64,000 nucleotides of DNA, from contig CM037791.1 of assembly GCA_021229015.1 (NCBI GenBank), positions 53,542,798-53,606,797 on the forward strand, in the 5' to 3' direction. A program made the position numbers and the translations under genes. Under the pieces are notes generated by a model, which worked only from the letters and a program-made list of their open reading frames with translations, was not told the origin of the DNA and made no database searches. This document shows positions 10,851 through 23,540 of the stretch, in pieces; positions within the stretch are counted from its first letter, which is position 1, and each line of letters begins with the position of its first letter. Origin of the DNA: Solen grandis (taxonomy: Eukaryota > Mollusca > Bivalvia > Adapedonta > Solenidae).

Positions 10851-13318
10851 TGCTTAGTTTGAGTAGGAATTGCGTATCTACATAAAGATTGTTCCTACGA
10901 AATAGTTGTACATATATGAGCACTCATATATATTTATAACTCGATTATTTCATTTTCATATTTTATAGACCTTTATGTTATGACGGTTTTTCTTGTGTAA
11001 AACACATTGATTATTCCATCAAGTAAAAGGAACTTCATATTTGTCTTTTTTTTCTATGTACCTGAAAATAAAACTGACAATATTATTAATAAAAAACCAA
11101 CAATTATGAATACAATGTTAATGATAATTGTAATACTTAATATTTCATGAAATTCACATTCTATATGTGTTTTACATATTGTATCTGTAACTCAGCAACA
11201 GTCTTTGAGTTACAATACATCATAAAACTATTGCGGGAGCCCCCCAAATATAGAGAAGCATCAATCTGAGGGGAAAAAAACAAGTGACCATACCAGGACA
11301 TGAATTAACAGCATTGAGTGTCTAAAGGACAGTATACAAGAAACTATGCCCACTCAGGAACGAACTCCCACCCTTTATTCATAGTTGACCAAAACACTCA
11401 TTATATGGTAAAACATATTTGGTATTTTTAAATAACAATGTTGAAATATTTGACGGCATATAGATACAAACATAGAGGAATATAATAAGCATAAACTATT
11501 TATATTACATTAACCGCATTGATTCTAGTCAGGACTCAGGAGTAACAACTAAGATGCACTTGCAGTGCTTCATTAAAAATTAAGGTTAAGCCAAAATTCC
11601 ACTTTAAAATGGGTTCATGACTCTTGATGTGAGGGGGAGATAAAAATAAAGATGTAATATACCTAGAACCTATAATTATGTGTGTTATGTTCCATTTAAG
11701 TGTGTTTCGCGCGATATTAATACAGCCTGTACATTATCAACGCGAAACCTAAGTGAATCTTTCTCTCTTTCTTTTTCTTTTTTTTAAGTGAAAAACAAAA
11801 AGTGTCTTGGAGCAACAAATATACGTAGTTGCACTGCTGTCCCTCAAAATGCTTCTCGAAATAGTGTACCTACGGATTGGTGTTCTGAAACATCGAGTTA
11901 GATGCACATCGTCAGACTTGCCGTCATCCTTCACGAGACATATCCAACGCAGGATGTACCATTTCTCAATATTGTGACTGAACTCAGGATTCTCGTTGTC
12001 AGACCGACCTCTGACATGGTACCTTAGACAAATCTGAAGTTTTCACCAGAGCCACTCTGGAAGGACTTCGCACAGAAAACTAGTTCAAATAAGTGATGAA
12101 CTAAAAGCGACCAATATTCCAGATTTGCACTCCTTATAAAACAAAATCATACATATTTTCTGTCTACAATAGCTAAAACTATGTAGAGGACGTGGTGGCA
12201 GTTTTTAATGCGCAATCCTGTGTGAGGATTTTTTGTACTGTTTGAGTCTTATTTAGTTTACAATGGTTTTCGATGTTTTTCCTTTCGCGAATTCTCCAGT
12301 TAGTGTGACAGTTAAATCTTGGTATTTCATAAAATCGATTTTTGAAAGGGTATCCTTTTCACATATAAGGATGTCAGAGAGCCGAGGTAAATGTGCCCAT
12401 CGGTGTGGCCGATAAATCAGGTCAGTATTTCCGCGGAAATGTGGGTTCGTTCCCTAACCGGTATATACTTAAGTAATTAAAATAGAACCAGTACATTAAA
12501 CCTGATTTTGCTCAGTGTGCAGTTCCAGAGTAGATGATATGAATGGTTGTTGAATTATGGCACTTATTTGATATACTACAAAGTTGCTGATAGAGACACT
12601 ACTGATGCTGGACAAAATGGCTCTCATTTGAAGATTCTGTCCACCAGCCTTCAATCCTCAATCCTAAATTCAACCGCATAAACGAGTACATACGTGCATT
12701 ATCAAAGACGCCTCTCCTCTCCAGAAAGCTACTTGACATATTTCAAATATATAACCATCTACGCCGGGTATATAGGATATGAAAATCTGATCCTTTTAAC
12801 TTCATTTGACCCTCAAATTACAAATATCAACAAGATGAAAATAAAACACAAGAATATGACCAAATAAATATCTTGATATCTTTATCTTTCGTCCCTTACT
12901 TTATTTTCTGAATCGCACTCGATTCAAGCATAAAGTATAAACAGAGATGCAGAATCTTTACAGGGGTTTAAAGCCCTTGTCAACATCTTAAGTCATTTAA
13001 CAGTTAATTATAAATTCCGTGAGGAACCGTACTGTAGGGAGATTATGCGTATCACACAACTAACATGATTCCGTCTTGACTGTCTGAAAATTCGATAATA
13101 TTCAAATATGCACGACATGCAGAACTGCTTATTAATTTGTGCACGAAAAAGGATGTGATGGAGAATAAGTAACTATCCATAAGTAGTACAAATGAGAAAT
13201 AAATACGATTTTTTTCAAGCATTGCTTACATTTGGTTAATCTGGGAAATTCAAAGTGTCGGACTTTTTATTAAGATAAACATTAAGATTTATTTGGCTAT
13301 CTTAATCTTCTGAATGCA
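10851..13318. other. No gene recognised
   Basis: Non-coding sequence between the first two transporter-like copies. Small open frames have no family resemblance. Confidence 0.6.
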
Positions 13319-14678
13319 ATGGAAGAAACCAGCCGGATTAGATAATCAGGAGAGACTAAATGGCGTGAAGTATAAAAGAGATAGTCAAACCGTTAATGTA
13401 GCCACTGATTCAATAACTAAGGAACACGGACAGAGTTAAGGATGACAGCAAACCTGGAAGTACTGAGGGAATGATTTTCAAGCGTATTTAAAATGGCTGC
13501 TGTATCGCTTGCTTATTCTGTGTGCTCCTCTCCATGGGATTTCCCTTCTCACTAACCCCGTTTTTATAGGCAACGCTTATTCGGTCATTTGCGAGGACAG
13601 GTCGATCCTGCTCTCAATCAAAGCTTTTTTGAAAAGCATTTTTGGCTGTTCTGGCGTTTTGGGCGGCACCAGTCGCAAAATTAGGATACGTAAGAGTTTG
13701 CAGAGGATCTATCGTTGCCTGTATTGCCATCTCCGCATGTTCATTGCTACCAATGTTGGAACAATTATAATTTTGTTGGAGTCATTACGGGCTTCACTAG
13801 GCATCGTCTGTTGTGTGCCTTTTCTAGTATTAGCGTGCTCTTCAAGACAAACAAAAGTGTGGTGATCAGTTTTTTGTCCCGGGGGGTAGTTTGGACAGTT
13901 TTCCAATGTATTTAATGGGTAAATTGATAGAAAAGTACGACTGGGACGGGGGCTTCTTGTTATTATTGGTGCGTTTGCCTAAACGAAAAATCCTTGTGGA
14001 ATGTTGATTTTAATGCAAAAAATTTTTCAAAATGACAAGATTATCACGACCATTATGGGGGACAGAAATCAGACCTAAACTTTGCAAAAAAAAAATTTTA
14101 TTTAGGAACCACATTTTCCATTTACTTCATTAATTTCATTAATTCTTTCGTTTTCAGCCCTGGGGCCGAGATTTAGGTTTATAGTAGACCTTGCATTGCT
14201 GAAAGGATATAAAACGGGAAAAGGTTCACTCCTTCTATCCATAATTGGTGTCAGCAATTTCGTCGGGGAAATTGATAGGGGCAGTCTCAAATATTCAAAA
14301 AGAATTGAAGGTTTGGTCATATGGTCATTTTGGGTTTTCTCAAAGCACTTGTACATTGTGTGGTAGCTTTTTGTTGATTCTTACACGTGGTTGTCCGTGG
14401 CCGAATCATGAGTGGACTATGTATTGGAAACTATTCCCCCCATGTTCCTGTCATGTTATGATTATACGAGGGGGGAATTTTTTCCATCCGCTTTGCCACT
14501 GGAATATTCTGAAAGGAGCCGGAAACTTTCTTGGAGGATTTTGGGCGGAACAATTCAAGACCGAATGGAAGCTCGACCTTCTTTTCGAAATACTGCGGGC
14601 ATAAGCATATTTTTAAGCATTATCATTTTTAGGTATAAGGTTATAATTCAGGAGGCAATTACGACTGTAAAGTCGTAA
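13319..14678 (+). pseudogene. Intronless monocarboxylate-transporter-like copy 2, heavily decayed
   Basis: It is collinear with copy 1 and homologous over nearly its whole length: ATGGAAGAAACC start, 'ctccatgggatttccc' for TM1, 'cattgctaccaatgttgg' for TM3, 'cattaattctttcgttttcagccc' for TM7, and a C-terminal block around 14500-14640. Frame is lost at many places and homopolymers are altered, more strongly towards the right, where the low-quality zone begins. No intact membrane half remains. It is either a dead tandem paralogue of copy 1 or a copy spoiled by consensus errors. The start-to-start distance from copy 1 is about 3.9 kb. Confidence 0.7.
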
Positions 14679-15691
14679 TACACATTTAATTGTGTTTAAA
14701 AAAAAAAGCAATGTAATACTCGCGAAATTAAAAATAGGAAACAATTCAACTATTTTAAGTATTTAAAGGAAAGGTAATCTTTGTATAAAAAAAACAGTTT
14801 ACGTTTTTCAATTTTTTATCTGCATATTTAATACAATGCATTTTGTAATTTCGGTATTTTTAAGTGAATACAGCAAGGTTAATGTTCTTATAACGTGCAA
14901 ATTTATTTGCGGCAAAATTACTGTTTTAAAAACCCCTATCCCATTTGTGATACAGATATACAGAAACAAAAACGCTAATTGGCCATACCAAACTAGTGAT
15001 TAATTTCTATGAAGGCCGAAAAAACTAATTTGGAATTACACGACCAATTCCTTACATAAGATAATATGACTAACAATTTTTTATTTTCTTGTAATACATT
15101 GTAGGGAACATAAAAAGAGTGCTTTTTTTTGTTTGATTTACCCCGTATGAGAAATGCTCATCTCATTTCAAAAGATTAAAAAAACCAATTGTTCACCATT
15201 CTCGATGAAAATTTTTGATCGGTCTACGTCCCCGGGGGCCATTTTACATTTTTCCCAAAGCACAAGAGGTCACAATTTTGCTGACCAAACCTTTATGAAA
15301 CTTGGTAGAATGTTTGGGAAAAATTTGTCAAATGAATTTTATACTATGTCATATGTAATCGAAAGGTAGGTCAAACAGGAAAATCTTAAAAGTAACCAAG
15401 AACCATAATTCCCCTGGTTGAATTTTGATCATTTCCATTAAATCATTTTATATCAATTTTTGCCCGGGAAAAAAGTTAAATGAAAAAAACATATTTTTGA
15501 GAAATTTATCCCACCCTTTAAAAGTTTTGAATAATTACTCCACTCATGAATTGCTTTTTAAATGACATAATGATTAGTTTAAACTTATTTTTTTACGTCG
15601 ATTGGGAAACAAGTTCTTACAAAATTATACTAATCCCCCCGCGGTTCTGGGTTGAAAACCGTACTTTGCGCCCGGGAAGGTATGAATAATT

Positions 15692-15767
15692 CTTGCCTTC
15701 AACGGGGTTCGAACCCAAAACCTTCGGATCCGTAATCGCAAAACGTTACCATGGACCACGGCGCCCA
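15692..15767 (-). mobile_element. tRNA-like head of a second SINE type
   Basis: On the minus strand the sequence reads like a tRNA with a B box TTTTGGGTTCGAACCCCG and a 5' half starting GGCGCCGTGGTCCATGG. No clean acceptor stem or anticodon arm can be confirmed, so a tRNA-derived SINE head is more likely than a functional tRNA gene. Confidence 0.5.
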
Positions 15768-17584
15768 GTGATTGAAATCTGGCGCAAAAGGTAACATGCC
15801 CAGACAGATGTATGTTTTTCTTGTTATCATTTTAAATTGCTCAAATATCAAAAAAACAAATTTTCATAAAGGGCAGTTACATTCTATCTGAAAAAAAAAT
15901 GTCCGGGAAGGATTTTCTGCAAATAAAAATTTTGTCCGAGATATTTCCTACTGAACAATCACAAAATAATCGTTGGATTAAATTTTGTGGAATTTCGTGG
16001 GTACCATATTCGTGGATTCATGATTAGAAACGTAAAGAACAGTTTATAGGGATAAATATCGCGGATATAACTGACCCGAAGTACGACAATTAGTCCCAAC
16101 ATTTTTTTTATTATTTTCATTATAACCAAATCAGATGTAAATTCTCTCATGTGAATAAAATGCGTCATATTTATTCTAGATTGTGATAATTACTTTTGTT
16201 TTGTTGTAAAGCCTTGGCCCGGGCTGTAATTTTATTGTTATTGTTCAAACTGTAAAGGTGATGGTGGTTTTTTATTTTTATTTTTTTTCCCCAAAAAGTG
16301 CTCCCTGACATAAAGCAAAAATACATATTTTCATATTGTTGCATTTTGTCATTTTTTTCAAAATCAATGTTGAGTTCCGTTGAAAATCCGTGTATAAAAA
16401 AAAATCAAAACATCCATATTTTTAAAGATTCTAATTAAGACAGATAAAGCAACACTTTGCATTAGGCGAGTTCTAATCATAGAACATTGTTGTTGTAATG
16501 AATTTTGTGTCAATAAGAATTCAAGATTCAAATTTTATTTCTGTAAATCCAGGAGGTCAAAGTTCAAATGAACCAATATTTACAATGTTGACGGGTGAAT
16601 CAAATAAGAAAAGTACAAAAAACGTATTCATATAATAAATGCAAAATGCTAGTCACTTTTAAAATTTTAAACCTTTACCTTTGCCCCCACTATTCAGCCA
16701 ATTTAAATAGTCTGTTATAATCAAATTTTTAAAAAAATATTCCATATTTACGCATTTTGTTTTGCCCACAAGCTACCCCCCCCCCCCCCCCCTCAACGGG
16801 TGACCCTCTCTGCTACCCTATTCCCCTGCTACACACCAGTGATACAAAGAAACTATGTAAAACACATTTTGTTACAAAAATTTTCAAATTCCATCAAAAA
16901 ATATTTCTGATTTCATAAATCTTAACAGATATATAACTCCGTTCAAATCTATAGGAAAAATGATTTGATCGTATTTGAACTTCGTATCGCACAATTTTCA
17001 CCCCAAATTCGATAACCCGGGGGCTTGTTCAACGCAGAAATAATTGACCTTTTACGTTTCCGAGTCGATTTTGTATCCTAAAATTAAAAACCCAAAGGCA
17101 AGACGAGTCGAAGAATGTACTCTGACAAAATGTGACAAAACAATGCTTTTCACAGTAAATGCACTTTTAAACGGCAACTTCAAAAATAAATGTTATTACA
17201 AAATACCTATAGTTTTTTTAATAGATAAGTATTTAATTCCCCACAAGTAATTGGTTTGTTCCAGAAGTCGCTAGAAAAGACACATTCTGCCCTCATTGAT
17301 GGTGTTATTTGTTATTGACCGGCGGCTACCTATTTTTAAAAAAGGCGACCCAAAGAATCGCTGGTTCCCCAAGTTTACATTGTAATTGTCACAGAAGCCG
17401 GGGGACCGATTATTTAAATAAGTTATGTGTTATTTAATTTTTTTAATTAATGATTTATTTCATTTTTTTGTTTCTACTGATTTCCCCTTGATAACCTCTA
17501 TTGCATGGGCAGTAAGACTGTTCCACGTTTTTATAAACGCATAATGATACGGCTTTGTAAATAATTTTTGTAACCACACTTTAT

Positions 17585-19325
17585 AAAAAAGGGGCCACGA
17601 TGGCCCTGTGTTCGCTCCCTGGTAAGATGCTGTGTTGGCTAATGACAAAAAATCTGGCATTTTTAAAATGTTTTTCTAACATTTGACAAGTGACCTACAT
17701 ATTGATCCTACCTGAATTTGCACTCAACTGGGATTTATGCAGTCATCATTCATATTAAGTTAATGAAGACTGGGACAAAAATGTTGGCCTCTAGAGTGTT
17801 CACGGTTTTTCTTGATTTGACTGGGGACCTTTGTTTTTGACCTCATGTGATATTTTCAAACCCTCCAAAAAATATCAATTAGACAAAAAATCCTGACCAA
17901 AAAATCTATTGAAGATTTGGGCTAAAAACGTGGCCTCTAGAGATTCACAAGGTTTTTCTTAGATTTGACCGGTGACCTAGTTTTTGATCCCCATGACCCA
18001 ATTTCAAACTCATGCAAGATATCATGTAGACAAACATCCTGACCATTTTTTATGAAGATTAGGCCAAAACTGTGGCCTGGGAGGGTGTTCACAAGGTTTT
18101 CTAAGATTTGACCTGGTGACCTGTTTTTGACCCCACATTACCCATTTTGAACTCTCCAAGATATCAAAGTAGACAAACCCTGACCATTTTTTTAGAAGAT
18201 TGGGGTAAAATTTTGGCCTCTAGAGTGTTCGCATGGGTTTTTCTAAATTTTCCCTGGTGACCTGTTTTTGACCCCATGTGACCAATTTCGAACTCATCCG
18301 AGATATCAGAGACAAAAACCTGATTAAGTCTGGAAAAGGGGCCAAAAATTTTGGCCAAAGGGGTTCACAAGGTTTTTTTTAAATTTGGGCCCCGTGACCC
18401 CCGTTTTTACCCCACATGACCCCCAATTTAAACTACCGAGAATCATTAGCAAAAAACCCACCAAAAATTTTTGTGAACTTTGGGGGCCTAACGGGGGGCC
18501 CTTTAAGTGTTCAAAGGTTTTTTAAGATTTGACCGGGACCAGTTTTTGCCCCCACAGACCCAATTTCGAACTCACCAAGGGGAACTTAGACAAAATCCTG
18601 CCCAATTTCATGAGGATTGGGAAAAAAAGTGGCCCCTAGAGTTTCCAAAGGGGTTTTTTTAAGATTTGCCCCGGTGACTGCTTTTGACCCACATACCCAA
18701 TTTCCCAACTCATCTGGTTTTTGGGGGAAAAAATCCTGACTAGTTTATGAAGTTGGGGCCCCCAAAAAGTGGCCGGGGAGAGTGTTTCAAAGGTTTTTTA
18801 AGATTTCCCTTTTTTTACCTATTTTTTTTCCCCCCCTGACCCAAAAAAGAACCATCCAATATCATGTGGGGAAAAATTTCCCGCCCAAAAATTTTTAAAG
18901 TTTGGGGCAAAAAAAGGGGGCCCTAGAGTGTTTCCCAATTTTTAAGGGGTTTCCCTTTGTGACCATTTTGACCCCCCCCAGCCCCCAATTTGAACCCCAC
19001 CCCAGAACAGTAAAACAAACTTTTCCGTTAATTTGATGAAGATTGGGCCAAATTTTTGGCCCTTAAGGGGTTCCAAGGGGTTTTTTAAAAATTTGCCCCT
19101 TGACCTAGTTTTTTACCCCCAAAGACCCTTTTGAATAAAACCGAGTTTTTAGGAGACAAACATCCTGACCAAGTTTTTAAAGATTGGGGCCCCAAAATGG
19201 GGCCCTTTAAGGGGGTTTTTACAAGCAATTGTTGACGCGGACGACGGACACGGACAAGCACGACGCACCCACGAGGGAAAAAAAGGGATCAAAAAAAATC
19301 ACCCAGCAAAGGCTCAGGTGAGCAA
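17585..19325 (+). repeat. Tandem-core repeat element, copy 1 (about 145-bp unit, about 10 units)
   Basis: A leader starting 'ggggccacgatggccctgtg' is followed by about ten units of roughly 145 bp. Key phrases are 'gaagattgggccaaaa', 'gtggcctctagagtgttcac', 'aaggtttttctaagatttga', 'cctggtgacctagtttttga', 'ccccacatgacccaatttc' and 'gatatcatgtagacaaac'. It ends with a 'acaagcaattgttgacg' block, a GACGGAC-rich tail and GCTCAGGTGAGC. The layout matches the Pearl/Helitron-associated tandem-core elements described in bivalves. Units become visibly more corrupted from left to right. Confidence 0.75.
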
Positions 19326-21539
19326 AAAAAAAAATTTGTCGTTTTTGCTTTTTTGTTCATTTAAAAAAAAAGTCGACTGGGCCCGGAAAAAAGGTTTTTT
19401 GATTTAGAAAAATTTTAAATCGTGAAAAAAAAAAAACCCCATTAATCTTTAAAAACTTTAATGTCGGCAAATTAGGTTTTTTCAACAGATTAGTATTGTT
19501 TTTTATTAAAATGAAAATTGTTGAAAAAACAAAATATTGAACGCACATGCCCCGCAGTCCTAAAAGTCCCTTCCCTTTAAGGGGCTTTTTTTCGCATTTA
19601 AATGTTAATTTCCGGTTTGTTTAGCAACAAATTTAAAATAAACAGGGGGGTAACCCCTTTTCGGCGGTCTCTCCGAAATCGTATACGGCGGGGGCCTTTC
19701 CCCAAACCCGGGATTTTTTTTTTTTTTTTTTTGAAAAAACCCCCAAAAAACGAGGACAGAGGCAAAAAAAAGTAAAGGGGGCACTTTAAAAAGGTGATTT
19801 ATTCAATATTAAGTAGTGCAGGGAAATTTTAAAGCATTTTTTATGTGTTTATGGTAAAAATTTTGCAATTACGCGACTGCGTTCCAACTCGGACAAACAG
19901 TTTTGTGATGTACTAACATGGGATAACCCCGCACTTTCTGTAGGTTTTTCGAGTTATTTTTTTTCCCTAATTTAAAAACGAGTATTTTTTTAGGGGAAAT
20001 TTTTTAAGAAGATACCCTAAAAATTGGGGCCTTTTTAGTAAATTTTTTTGATAAACCCCCCAAATTTGGGGTTTTTTTGGGCACGGGGGGGAAAACCCGG
20101 GGGTTTTTTCCCAACAAAGGGGACCAATTGGCGTTATGGCCCGTTATCCGGTTTCAGGGGGCCCAAAAAGGGAAAAACCCCCATAGGTGCAAGCCTGTAC
20201 AAAAGGGTTCGGGACGTCATGTAGGGCGTCATCACATTGCATATTTTCTCTGAGTCTGAGGAAAGCGGTAGTGTCAAATGAAAAATTTTTTCTATCGAAA
20301 AAAAAAATAACTCTTTTATTTTCAGAGATTGGCAAAAAATTGAAAAATTTTTTTTTTTTGTCCCCAAAAAAATTTTTTTTTTCGGGGGCAAAAAATTTTT
20401 TTTGGCTTTAAAAACCAAAAGAACTAATTCCTATAAATTTTTTTAACATCACTTTTTTTTTGATGCAAGGTATTTTTAAAAAAAATTTTTTAGTTAAAAA
20501 GCAGGTTTTTTTAATTTCCAAAATGTTTTAACTTTAAAACCCAAGTAGAAAACTTGAGGGCCCCAAACCCCCAATTTTAAATTCCTTTAAACTAACCCCC
20601 CCCCGATAAAAGTTTTTTGTTTTTTTTTTTAAAAAACGTAGGGAAAAGGGGGTTTTAAATAATTCCCTGACTTATATAGTGGCGGGGCCCCTCATGGTTG
20701 GGGGGACCAGCAAAAACCCGCCCTTTTAGACGACGTTGTTAAAAAATGTAGTTTAATAGAAGGGGTTGTTTTTTTACCTGAAACAACAGGAAAATTTTTG
20801 GCGCGAGGATAAGTCGAAATTTTTATGATGAAAAACCTCTATGAAAAAAACGTGGTTTGGGTTAATTCCAAAAGGATAATTGGGTTAAATTCCGCTGAAC
20901 GGATTAAATTCCCTTTTTAAATTTTTTAGGGATAACAAAAGGCGAAAGGGGTTACAGTGCAAACATTAGGTTTTAAACCAAGGGAAAACAGTTCGAGATC
21001 CCAAAAGGGGAAGGGACAGATGGATTAAAAGTTCAAATATTTTGATTGGTTTGGTGTTTGGGGAAAACCCCAAAAAAAAGGGGGTTGTTTACTTCAAATT
21101 GGCGGACCGAAACAACATATATTTTAAACACCGAGGACCCCGGAGTGACAAGTTTTGACACAGCAATCACAAAAAAAGACGGCATTTTAAGGGGCCAAAA
21201 GAAAAATTCATTTGAAACACAAATTCAAACGGAACTAGAAACCGACGAATTTTGGGACAAAATTTTGGGCCCGCATTGAAAAACTTGCTTGCAGGGTTTC
21301 CCCGGTACCAAAAATAGAACCGGTCAAAAATTTTCAAAAAATTTTTTCTTAACACTGAAAAAAAAATTTTTTTCGAAAAAGGGGAATTTCTTTAAGAAAG
21401 TTTTGGTTTTGCAGCAAGTAAAAAAAGCCCATGACATGCAAAAACAAAAAAAAGGGAAAATTTTTACAAAAATTTTGTTTCAGAAAAAAGCGCCTTTTCC
21501 AAAAGGGGGGCAGCAGCCATAAAATTCACACAGGCTATA

Positions 21540-21660
21540 ACGGGGGGCAAGGGACATTTTCTAAGGACCCAGCTTCCCCCCCCAAAAATGCAAAATGCCA
21601 CAAGTGTCAAAAAGGGGGCATTTTCCCGTAAAATTCAAATCAACCGCCCCAAGCGCCCCA
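21540..21660 (+). pseudogene. Retrotransposon gag zinc-knuckle remnant
   Basis: The translation contains NAKCHKCQKGG followed by a hydrophobic residue, and before it a GYNGGQGTFSKDPASP-like stretch. Together these fit the double CCHC region of Gypsy gag proteins, in which the second knuckle often reads C-H-C-K-GH. The histidine and last cysteine of the knuckle are not read, probably because of local sequence errors. The knuckles normally bind the element's RNA during packaging. Confidence 0.5.
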
Positions 21661-22519
21661 AAGAAAACCAATTAAACAAAACAGAAAATCGTTCCCTGAT
21701 GACTGGGGGTCAGAAAAGAACTTACGGGAATACATTTTTTCCCTTAAGGCAAGTTCGCCCAACAAAAACAAGAGGTAGGAAAAAAAACCCCTTAATATTT
21801 TTTGACCAGGTGCGCATGCAACGTGATCGACTTTAAAAACTTGGGATTTTTTAAATCACAGTCCCAATTTTAAATGCAAACGCACGGAAAAGGACAAAAA
21901 ATTTATGCCTTTTTTTTAAAAGTACCACTTAAATTGGCAGCCCCTTTAGAGCAAACTTTGGGGGAAAGGGGTTTTTGGGAAAAAAAGTTGAATTTCCTTT
22001 TTTGAAGGAAAGGGAAACCCTTGTTGGAAAAGGGGGCCCCCGCCGGATTTAATTTTTGAGGGGGGCCCCCGGGGTTGCAATTTAGCACTTTAAGCGAAAA
22101 ATTTTTCCGTTTTGTTTTCGGGCAAAAAAATTTAAAAATTCCAAATGAAGAACCAATTACGATTCGGTACAGCCAGTGACCAAACCCAAATTTTGAAGGG
22201 TTTCTTTCCATTTAAGGGAAAAATTTAAAAAAAAATTTGGGGCAGCTTAGAAAAATTTGGGGGAATAATAAAGAAGGGGACAAACCGCCCCGGGGTTTTT
22301 ACCCCGGGGCGAAAACGTCCCCAAAAGGGGGGCGGGGGAAAACCACATGTGTGGACTGAGGAAAGGGTTTTCCCCCCGTACGCGAGAAAAACACAAATCC
22401 ATCGACAAACCCCGTTTGCGGGAGATGGGGGTTTTTAAGGTTTTTAAAAGGATTTAAAAACCCCTTATCAAATGAATTAAAAGAGGGTTGCGTAAATACA
22501 TATTTTGACACAGGGACAA

Positions 22520-23540
22520 AAACCCTATAAAAGGCTGATTTTGGGTGTAGTGCAAGTGTTTTTATCAAAAGTGCTGCAACAGATTAGCAAGGATGTCCAA
22601 ATGCACAAAAATTTGGGTGACCCTAATATGCTGGTGTTTTCAAAAAGCAAAAAAGAGGTGTTTTTTAAAAAATTTTTTAAAAAAATTTTTCCAAAAAAAG
22701 GGTTTTTTCCCAAACTGAAAAAAAAGGGAATTCAATATGTCGGGTTAGGGTTTGGGAAAGTGGTCTCAAACACGGGGGGGGGTCCTCAAAAGCCCAAAAA
22801 AAAAATTTTTCTTAGACTCGAGGGGCCGGGAAAACCTAAGTCCCCGGCGTTTTTTGGTTTTGGCAATTTTCAATGGCGTTACATACCCGACCGCGACGAC
22901 AGAACCGTAAGGGTCTGACTTTTCAAAAAAAAAAAAAGTAAAATGGGGCCGAAGAACAGAAGCTTTGACGAACCAAAGAAAAATTGCAAGTGCTGAAACG
23001 CAGGGTTTTATGTAAAAAGCCAAAAAAAAAAAAAATTATTTGGATTTTCCCCACCAGGTTGGGCGGTCCACTAAGGGGAAAAGATAATGGCCCCCGGGGT
23101 TTTTTCTATGCAAGTAAATTTGACAATCTGAAAAAAGCTTTTACAAAATCGAACGGGGAAAAAATTGGCTATCGTGGGGGGTATAAAAAGTTTCCCCGTT
23201 TACCTTTTGGTACGGAGTTCGAGCTCCCGGAATTTAAACCCTTAATTGTTTTTCACCCCCGGGCAAAGCCGTCTGCCTTATTAAGATTGGGTTTTTCCTT
23301 TAAATTATATTCACGACGCCCAAACCTTTAAAAAAAAGAAAAAAATTTTAAACGCTTGAGTAGGTGTTGGAAAAGTTTAAAATTGGCGATAAAAACCATG
23401 CGTTCACCGGAGCCAGGGTTTTTAAATTTGGCCCCCTTAACCAAACCCCTGCCAAACGGCGCGACATCAAAAAAAACTCACGAGGGGGCCGGAAAATCGA
23501 CTGCGCGAATACGCAAACAATTTTGGCAAAAATTAAAACC
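22520..23540 (+). pseudogene. Gypsy-type pol remnant (RT, RNase H, possible integrase start)
   Basis: Blocks with Gypsy pol character occur in the right order. At about 22523-22640 YKRLILGV and LQQISKDVQ, then a DPNMLVFSK segment standing where the catalytic DD box should be, correspond to the RT thumb side. At about 22858-22910 GFGNFQWRYIPD matches the 'SFLGLANYCRRFIPD' connection. At about 23180-23300 YKKFPRLPFGTEFEL and FHPRAKPSALL match the RNase H segment before the 'DALSR' link. At about 23475-23530 THEGAGKSTARIRKQFW resembles the integrase HHCC start. No frame stays open for more than about 130 codons and key residues are missing. This is a dead or mis-sequenced copy. Confidence 0.55.

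Noticed and set aside
12370..12470. tRNA-like words ('gagagccgagg', 'gtgggttcgttccc')
   Set aside because: The boxes are present loosely, but no stems pair and no repeat partner was found in the window.
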